In this document: piece by piece, positions 59,226 to 64,000 of the stretch
Numbering within the stretch: the stretch's first letter is position 1
Layout of the letters: the number at the start of each line of letters is the position of its first letter
Assembly: GCF_037908215.1 (NCBI RefSeq)
Contig: NZ_JBBLZC010000007.1
Span: 131,146 to 195,145, forward strand
Length of the DNA: 64,000 bases
Origin: Benzoatithermus flavus
GTDB lineage: Bacteria > Pseudomonadota > Alphaproteobacteria > Geminicoccales > Geminicoccaceae
Reading direction: 5' to 3'
Position numbers and translations under genes: made by a program
Notes under the pieces: generated by a model
Told to the model about the DNA's origin: nothing
What the model saw: the letters and a program-made list of their open reading frames with translations, nothing else
Database searches by the model: none

Positions 59226-59885
59226 TCAGCCGCGCTCCTGCTCGCCGAGCGCTCGCTGGAGCTGGGCCAGGACGGCGCGGCCCGCCTGCTCGAGCCGCTC
59301 GCCGCGGGCCTTGGTGCCGGCGAGCTCGCGCCCGAGCCGCTCGCACTCGCCCTTGAGCATCAGCGCCTCGCGCTCGAGCGTCTGGGCGCGGCCCGACGCC
59401 TGCGCCGCCTGCTTCTCGAGCCGCTCCTTCTCGCCCGAGACCACACGAAGCTGCTGCTGGAGCTGCTCGACCGCGCTCCTGAGCTCCCGGATCTGCCGCT
59501 CGGCCTCGCTCGCCCGCTGCGCGCTTTCGGCCGCCGCCCGCTCGGCGCGCGCCTGAGCCGCGGCCAGTTCGCGCTGCAGCCGCTCCCGCTCGGCCGCGAG
59601 CCCGTCGCGCGCCCCGGCCGCCGCCGCGTGCTCCGCGCGGGCGCGTTCCGCCTCGGCCTCGGCCGCCGCGACTCGTCGCGCGGCTGCCGCCTCCACCGCC
59701 TCGATCCGTCGCGCGGCTTCGGCCTCGGCCGCCGCCGTCCGCGCCTTCGCCTCGGCCTCCGCGACCGCGACCCGCCGCTCGGCTTCGGCCTCGATCCGCC
59801 GCCATTCCTGCAGGCGTCCGATCAGGCCCTCGAACCGGCCGAACGCCGCATCGAGCTCCTTCTCCGCCGCGTCGAGCGCTCCCAT
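59226..59885 (-). CDS. coiled-coil protein upstream of zapA
   Basis: A 219-residue protein almost entirely of heptad-type helix: long runs of Glu, Arg, Ala and Gln (AEAEAKARTAAAEAEAARRI and similar) from residue ~15 to 215. The N-terminal GALDAAEKELDAAFGRFEGL segment recalls the DUF4164-type partner of ZapA. Together with zapA it probably acts at the division site as a bundling or linking factor; that is inferred from the conserved neighbourhood. No catalytic residues. The start at 59885 is the first Met, but a GTG further upstream is also in frame. Confidence 0.65.
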   Translation of the reverse strand: MGALDAAEKELDAAFGRFEGLIGRLQEWRRIEAEAERRVAVAEAEAKARTAAAEAEAARRIEAVEAAAARRVAAAEAEAERARAEHAAAAGARDGLAAERERLQRELAAAQARAERAAAESAQRASEAERQIRELRSAVEQLQQQLRVVSGEKERLEKQAAQASGRAQTLEREALMLKGECERLGRELAGTKARGERLEQAGRAVLAQLQRALGEQERG

Positions 59886-59950
59886 CCCCGCCCGCGTTCC
59901 TTTCGCCAGCGCCACCACCCGCGTGGCCTTGCCATGCGGTGCGGGCGCCG

Positions 59951-60403
59951 TCAACGCGTGCGCTCGACCGGCCCGGAGGAGCCCGGCCCCGCGTCGCTGT
60001 CGGCTTCTTCCCCGAGATCGGCGCACAGGCTGCGCAGCCGGCCCTCGAGGCGATCCCAGAGGAGCAGATAGATCTCGTCCCCGAGCCGTCGGCCGGCCTC
60101 GGTCAGACGGATGCCGGCCTCGGTCCGCTCGACCAGGCCCTTCGCCGCCAGCCGGCCCAAGGAGCGCCGCGCCGTCTCGACCGGCAGCGCCGAGGCGAGA
60201 GCCAGGCCGCGAAGCGACGCGGCGCCGTCCGCCATGGCGAGGCACTGGTAGAGAACGATGTCGTTGGTGTTGAGCTTCTGCTCGTTCGCGAAGCGCAGGA
60301 ACTCGAACAGCACGAGACGCAGCTTTTCCCGCGTCGACCGCTTCATGCCCGGGCGTCTCACGTTTCCGTCCCTCACGTCGACCGGTCGAGTCTCGTCGCA
60401 CAT
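59951..60403 (-). CDS. winged-helix (MarR-like) protein
   Basis: A ~150-residue protein with a compact helical domain (REKLRLVLFEFLRFANEQKL, VLYQCLAMADGAASLRGLAL, LPVETARRSLGRLAAKGLVE, LTEAGRRLGDEI) that follows the winged helix-turn-helix pattern of MarR/PadR-like regulators: a recognition helix with ETARRSL, then the wing and dimer helix. The start is uncertain: the Met at 60403 and another at 60346 lack clear ribosome sites, and the frame is open to a TTG at 60502. Possibly regulates the zapA group. Confidence 0.7.
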   Translation of the reverse strand: MCDETRPVDVRDGNVRRPGMKRSTREKLRLVLFEFLRFANEQKLNTNDIVLYQCLAMADGAASLRGLALASALPVETARRSLGRLAAKGLVERTEAGIRLTEAGRRLGDEIYLLLWDRLEGRLRSLCADLGEEADSDAGPGSSGPVERTR

Positions 60404-60717
60404 GGATATTGCATCGGATCGACCCAACTTTTCCGTCCTTTTCGCATATTTTTGGACGCTTGAAAGATGATTGTTGTCCGAAGAAGCGGTCTTCCGTCCC
60501 AAATCAGGACGCTAGCGGATTGTGATCCGCGCGTTCGAAGCTAACCTGCCAATGATACCTGGACATGCCCGGTCGTCACATCGCCGCGGCGTGCGATCCG
60601 AGCACCGTGCCTGTCGTCCGGCCCTGCCGCCGGCGGCCCGGCAGCGAGCAAGGGGGTATGCGGCCGCGTCCCGCGGGGGGACGGGTTGCTGAACGAGACG
60701 AGCAAGGATATTCGATC
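60404..60717. other. divergent intergenic region with AT-rich segments
   Basis: About 310 bp between the wHTH gene (minus) and the RTX gene (plus). The part near 60425-60480 is strongly AT-rich and probably contains the wHTH promoter. A perfect inverted repeat GCGGAT-TGTG-ATCCGC at 60515-60530 could be a regulator site. No gene. Confidence 0.55.
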
Positions 60718-62229
60718 ATGCCTTATTACTATGGTACCGTCGGTGACGACGTCATCAACGGATCGGACTGGGACGACTACATTTACGGCGGGCCGAACGG
60801 CTATTACTGGGACGGCCCCGGCCGTGACACGCTCTACGGCAACGGCGGCAACGACTATCTCTACGGCGGCGAGAGCGCCGACAAGCTCTACGGTGGTGCC
60901 GGCAACGACTACCTCAACGGCTACACCGGCAACGACGAGTACTACTTCTCCGGCAGCTTCGGTCAGGACACGATCGAAGACTATTACGGCTCGAACAAGG
61001 TCGTCTTCACCGATCTCGACATTTCCGATGTCAGCTTCGAATATGACGGAGACGATCTGTTCATCATGAAGAACGGATCGAGCGACCGGGTGGCCATCCG
61101 GGACTATCATGACTACAGCGGCTACTACACCATCCAGTTCGCCGACGGCATCTGGACCAACGGCCCGACCAACGGCAACGACACCCTGATCGGGACCTGG
61201 GGCGACGACCGGATCGACGCGCTCGCCGGCAACGACTCGGTCAGCGGCGGCTGGGGCAACGACACGCTCACCGGCAACACCGGCAACGACCGGCTCTACG
61301 GCGAGGGAGGCGACGACTGGCTGATCGGCGGCCCCGGCAACGACGTCCTCGACGGCGGCGTCGGCAGCGACTGGGCCAACTACTGGCGCGACGGCGGCAC
61401 GGGCGGCGTGACGGTCGACCTCGCGCTGGGCAGGGCCACGCGCGGCGGCGAGACCGACACGCTCTACAGCATCGAGAACGTCGGCGGTACCGACTACAAC
61501 GACACCATCAAGGGCAACAGCCTCGCCAACTATCTCACCGGCGGCAACGGCAACGACTCCATCTACGGCGTCGACGGCAACGACCTGCTCGCCGGCGGCA
61601 ACGGCAACGATCTCCTGGACGGCGGCACCGGCAGCGACACCGTGACCTACGAGGTGAGCGGTGCCGCGGTGAAGATCGACCTCGGCCTGGCCAAGGGCAT
61701 GCGCGGCAGCGAGGTCGACCGGTTCGTCGGCATCGAGAACGCCAAGGGCTCGAGCTTCGCCGACGAGATCCGGGGCAGCTCGGGCGCCAACGAGCTGAAC
61801 GGGCTCGGCGGCAACGACACGCTCTACGGCGGCGCCGGCAACGACGTCCTCTATGGCGGCACGGGCAACGACAGGATCATCGGCCAGACGGGCTATGATC
61901 GGATGTACGGCGAAGCCGGCAAGGACGTGTTCGACATCAATCCGGGCGATACCGGCATCGGCCCCGGCCATCGCGACATCATCGTCGACTTCCAGCGCGG
62001 CAGCGACAAGATCGACCTCGCCTCGTTCGACGCCAACGCGAGCCGGGCGGGCGATCAGGCCTTCACCTTCATCGGCACCAACGGCTTCACCGCCGCGGGC
62101 CAGCTCCACTATCTCTACGATGGCAGCAACACCATCGTCCAGGCCAGCACCGACGCCGATTCCCAGCCCGAGCTCGAGATCCAGCTCACCGGCAGGATCG
62201 CGCTGACAGCGGCGGATTTCGTCCTCTGA
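60718..62229 (+). CDS. RTX calcium-binding repeat protein, probable type I secretion substrate
   Basis: A 503-residue protein made largely of hemolysin-type nonapeptides (consensus G-G-x-G-x-D-x-[LIV]-x), e.g. GNDTLTGNTGNDRLYGEGGD, GGAGNDVLYGGTGNDRI. Three blocks (N-terminal ~1-75, middle ~145-215, C-terminal ~270-425) are separated by beta-rich linkers. A peptidase-type M10 C-terminal segment (GHRDIIVDFQRGSDKIDL, LQTG-like end) follows, and the last residues D-F-V-L fit the C-terminal hydrophobic signal of type I secretion. There is no N-terminal signal peptide and no protease or adhesin domain. No ABC/HlyD/TolC genes are nearby. Confidence 0.9.
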   Translation: MPYYYGTVGDDVINGSDWDDYIYGGPNGYYWDGPGRDTLYGNGGNDYLYGGESADKLYGGAGNDYLNGYTGNDEYYFSGSFGQDTIEDYYGSNKVVFTDLDISDVSFEYDGDDLFIMKNGSSDRVAIRDYHDYSGYYTIQFADGIWTNGPTNGNDTLIGTWGDDRIDALAGNDSVSGGWGNDTLTGNTGNDRLYGEGGDDWLIGGPGNDVLDGGVGSDWANYWRDGGTGGVTVDLALGRATRGGETDTLYSIENVGGTDYNDTIKGNSLANYLTGGNGNDSIYGVDGNDLLAGGNGNDLLDGGTGSDTVTYEVSGAAVKIDLGLAKGMRGSEVDRFVGIENAKGSSFADEIRGSSGANELNGLGGNDTLYGGAGNDVLYGGTGNDRIIGQTGYDRMYGEAGKDVFDINPGDTGIGPGHRDIIVDFQRGSDKIDLASFDANASRAGDQAFTFIGTNGFTAAGQLHYLYDGSNTIVQASTDADSQPELEIQLTGRIALTAADFVL

Positions 62230-62360
62230 AGCGAGCTTCCGCTGCATCGGGCGGAGCGGCTGCCGGTGTCATGGGCCAGCCATGACGCTCGACGGTAGCT
62301 CCGCCTGGTCCGTTGGAAACTGGCCCTGGTGCCGTCCGCGGACGGTCCGGAGCGATCCTC

Positions 62361-62401
62361 GTCCCGATTCCTCCCATGTCTCGCGTGGGAAGGATCGGGA
62401 C
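62361..62401. terminator. hairpin between convergent genes
   Basis: The arms GTCCCGAT...TCCCA and TGGGA...ATCGGGAC pair with a three-base internal mismatch and a 10-base loop. Its place between two convergent genes (RTX protein and DUF6496-like protein) suits a shared terminator. Confidence 0.55.
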
Positions 62402-62433
62402 GGGGCGCTTCCGCCCGGCCGCGAGCCGGCGCT

Positions 62434-62799
62434 TCAGTGCTGCAGCGCTCGCGCCAGCTCGGCCTTGTCCATCTTGGAGCGGCCCGGAATGCCCTGTCGC
62501 TTGGCCTCGGCGTAGAGCTCGGCCCGCGTCCGACCGTCGCCGCCCGACGCACGGCGTCTGCCACCCTCCTTCTGCGCCCGCGCGGTCTGGCCCGCCCGCT
62601 CCTTGCGCTTGGTGCGGGCGAGATGGCGCCGGTTCGCCGCCTCGCTCTCCTGTTTCGAGGTGCCGGCCTCGTGCAGCGCGATCGCGATCGCCTGCCGGGG
62701 GTTCCTCACCTTCCGGCCATGGGTCTCGAGCTCGCCGTGCTTGAACTCGTGCATGACCCGCTCGACCGTCTCCTTCTGCGCTCTCGACTGCCGTGTCAT
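62434..62799 (-). CDS. small basic protein, DUF6496-like
   Basis: A 121-residue, strongly basic protein. The first half (RVMHEFKHGELETHGRKVRN, then PRQAIAIALHEAG) matches the DUF6496 type (E-F-K-x-G-x-L-x-x-H-G-x-K-V-x-N-R-x-Q-A-I-A-I-A-x-x-x-A). The second half is an Arg/Lys/Gly linker and a Rho-N/SAP-like tail (TRAELYAEAKRQGIPGRSKM, DKAELARALQ), which often binds nucleic acid. It may be a nucleoid or plasmid-stability-like protein. GGAG lies a few bases before the ATG. Confidence 0.75.
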   Translation of the reverse strand: MTRQSRAQKETVERVMHEFKHGELETHGRKVRNPRQAIAIALHEAGTSKQESEAANRRHLARTKRKERAGQTARAQKEGGRRRASGGDGRTRAELYAEAKRQGIPGRSKMDKAELARALQH

Positions 62800-62994
62800 A
62801 GGAGATCTCCGGATTGGATTCTTCCCGCTGCACAACCCCGACCCGGCCCGGTCTGTTCCAGTGCCGATGTGCTGCTGCGATCGGCCGCATTCTTCTTCTC
62901 GTCGCAGCGACATCTTCGTCCGCCCACTTCCCGGGCGGCCGGAACTGTCCTACATCATCGGCGTCTGTTTAGCCTCCCTGATCCTTGCTGCTTC

Positions 62995-63028
62995 GGCCGG
63001 GTGGAGCGATCCACCCGGCCTTTTCTTT
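62995..63028 (+). terminator. strong intrinsic terminator without an obvious gene upstream
   Basis: An 11-bp perfect stem (GGCCGGGTGGA / TCCACCCGGCC) with a GCGA tetraloop, followed by TTTTCTTT: the most canonical terminator in the window. The nearest plus-strand gene upstream is the RTX gene, more than 700 bp away, with another hairpin in between. Confidence 0.85.
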
Positions 63029-63220
63029 ACTTGGCAGCGACTCGAGGCCGGGATTCCCGGAACATCACGCGAAATCGCCCCTCTTCGTGACACTCGGGCG
63101 TGCTTGCCGGACGGCGACCGGAAATGGAGCAGACAGGTCTGGCATCGCCCTATGGCAGAGCCTCGGCTGGCACAAGACGAAGAGGCTGATTTCTCATGAT
63201 GCTCCGGAGATCCCGCCTCT

Positions 63221-63250
63221 CTTGACTATATTCCTAGATCCGGCTAGGCT
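63221..63250 (+). promoter_or_regulatory. promoter-like element of the right-edge gene
   Basis: TTGACT at 63221-63226 and TAGGCT at 63245-63250, with 18 bases between, lie ~35 bp upstream of the GTG at 63286. Confidence 0.35.
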
Positions 63251-63285
63251 CGGGCCAGCTGCCCCTCAGCCCGGACCTGCCCCCC

Positions 63286-64000
63286 GTGCCCGACCTCGCC
63301 CCCAATACCGCCACAGCCGACCCGTCCCCCGCCCCGCAGCAGCGCGGCCCCAAGACCCCGGAGGGCAAGGCCCGCTCGTCCATGAACGCCCTCGAGCACG
63401 GCCTGCGCGCCAAGAGCTTCCGGCTCCTGCCCGAGGAGAGCGGCACCGCCTTCGCCGCCTTCGTCCGCCGGCTCGAGGCCACTTACGCCCCCGAGGACGC
63501 GAGCGAGCAGGCGGCGATCGAGGCGCTCGCCACCGCCTTCTGGCAGGCGAGCCGCGCCGATGCGCAAGAAGCGGCGGTGCTCGTCGCCCTGCGCGCCGAA
63601 GCGAGCGTGGTCGACGGGCTGGATCTGATCGAGGCACCGGCACCCCGCGCCGCGCTCGCGACGGTGCTGCGCTACCAGGCGGCAGCGCAGAACGCCGCCC
63701 GGCGGGCGCTCGACCTGTTCTTGAAGCACCGCAAGGCCAAGCGCGCCGGCCTGTTCGCCCCGCGCGCGGCCACCGCCGCAGCACCGGTACCAGCCCCGGC
63801 GGCCGAGGACACCGCGGGGGCGGGTGAGACGGGCACGAGGGATATTTGCACGAACGAATTGTCGCCACGGCCGAGCGAACCCGAGCCGCCGGGCCGCCTG
63901 GTCGAGCCCGCCCCGCCCGAGGAGGACGCGGCGGTCCTGCCGCCGGTCGAGGCCGACCCCGCGCGCGAGGCGGCCCGGCTCGCCATCCTCGCCTCGCTCG
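63286..64000 (+). CDS. partial hypothetical protein with an RGPKTPEGKARSS-type N-terminus
   Basis: An open frame from GTG 63286 to the right edge (238 codons, no stop). The start VPDLAPNTATADPSPAPQQR leads into RGPKTPEGKARSSMNALEHG, then LRAKSFRLLPEE, a motif seen in a family of hypothetical proteins of alpha- and other proteobacteria. Then comes a helical domain (FAAFVRRLEATYAPEDASEQ, then IEALATAFWQASRADAQEA; YQAAAQNAARRALDLFLKHR) and a Pro/Ala/Glu-rich tail. It has no signal peptide or membrane segment. Function unknown. It carries on off the edge. Confidence 0.7.
   Translation, partial: MPDLAPNTATADPSPAPQQRGPKTPEGKARSSMNALEHGLRAKSFRLLPEESGTAFAAFVRRLEATYAPEDASEQAAIEALATAFWQASRADAQEAAVLVALRAEASVVDGLDLIEAPAPRAALATVLRYQAAAQNAARRALDLFLKHRKAKRAGLFAPRAATAAAPVPAPAAEDTAGAGETGTRDICTNELSPRPSEPEPPGRLVEPAPPEEDAAVLPPVEADPAREAARLAILASL

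Larger units (their letters stand above)
62800..63285. other. ~490-bp intergenic region with a strong terminator and a promoter
   Basis: Between a minus-strand gene and the partial plus-strand gene. It contains a perfect intrinsic terminator on the plus strand (62995-63028) with no recognisable gene upstream on that strand, suggesting a short untranslated transcript between ~62810 and 63028. A TTGACT...TAGGCT promoter-like pair (18-base spacing) lies at 63221-63250. Confidence 0.55.

Noticed and set aside
1..64000. CRISPR arrays, tRNA/rRNA genes and riboswitches
   Set aside because: No regularly spaced direct repeats, no convincing cloverleaf with a CCA-proximal T-arm, and no recognisable cobalamin, thiamine or purine riboswitch core upstream of cobS, the TPP enzyme, bioY or purD.

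Overview
The window is GC-rich chromosomal DNA (around 70% by eye) with dense, often overlapping genes, frequent GTG/TTG starts and ATGA/GTGA stop-start couplings. The gene set points to an alphaproteobacterium, probably of the Rhodospirillales/Geminicoccales type. The pointers are a J-domain gene followed by cobS, DUF1127 and DUF29 proteins, class I PHA synthase, GcvA-type LysR regulators, ZapA and the L-threonylcarbamoyladenylate synthase/BioY/PurD set. This placement is inference. No tRNA, rRNA, CRISPR array, prophage or intact insertion sequence is visible.

Layout. 1-1.9 kb (minus): cobS and a J-domain gene. 1.9-11.2 kb (minus): a nucleoside import and catabolism unit, made of a BMP-type binding protein, a double ABC ATPase, two permeases, a DUF29 protein, a single-chain cytidine deaminase-purine nucleoside phosphorylase fusion, deoC and deoA. 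A broken higBA toxin-antitoxin module sits on the opposite strand between the ATPase and the first permease. 11.2-17.1 kb (minus): a three-gene oxidative cluster with a D-2-hydroxyacid-type FAD/Fe-S oxidase, an enolase-superfamily enzyme and a PoxB-like thiamine diphosphate enzyme. 17.3-26.9 kb: mixed housekeeping genes (DUF296, FMN reductase, a GcvA-like regulator divergent from a DUF1127 protein, Sua5/TsaC, BioY, PurD, AqpZ, a CDGSH protein, Ppx, RlmE). 27-30 kb (minus): a secreted protein with three internal repeats, a GH114-type secreted glycosidase, a small ORF and a cupin.

30.5-39.7 kb (minus) is a type II secretion operon, gspE-F-C-G-H-I-J-K-L-M, with no gspD secretin and no gspO peptidase in view. 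Its pseudopilins I and J carry long Gly/Ser/Phe-Gly low-complexity segments, K has a longer insert of related bias, and C has an acidic Pro-rich tail. 40-45.1 kb (plus): a branched-chain amino-acid-type binding protein, a membrane protein, TusA, an SDR, a lipoprotein and a TPR lipoprotein. 45.1-50 kb: a frameshifted cytochrome c peroxidase remnant, dihydropyrimidinase, a PhnD-like binding protein, OsmC, a DapA-superfamily enzyme and DUF4383. 50-55.5 kb (minus): recJ, glpX, hom and an alanine-type aminotransferase. 55.6-63 kb: a lipoprotein divergent from phaC, the zapA/coiled-coil/wHTH group, an RTX calcium-binding protein with a type I secretion-like C-terminus and a small basic protein. The right edge cuts a gene of unknown function.

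The features most worth a second look are the deaminase-phosphorylase fusion, the decorated pseudopilins in a secretin-less T2SS operon, the doubly mutated higBA module inside the nucleoside transporter unit, the triple-repeat secreted protein, and a lower-GC transcript-like block at 30.1-30.5 kb.
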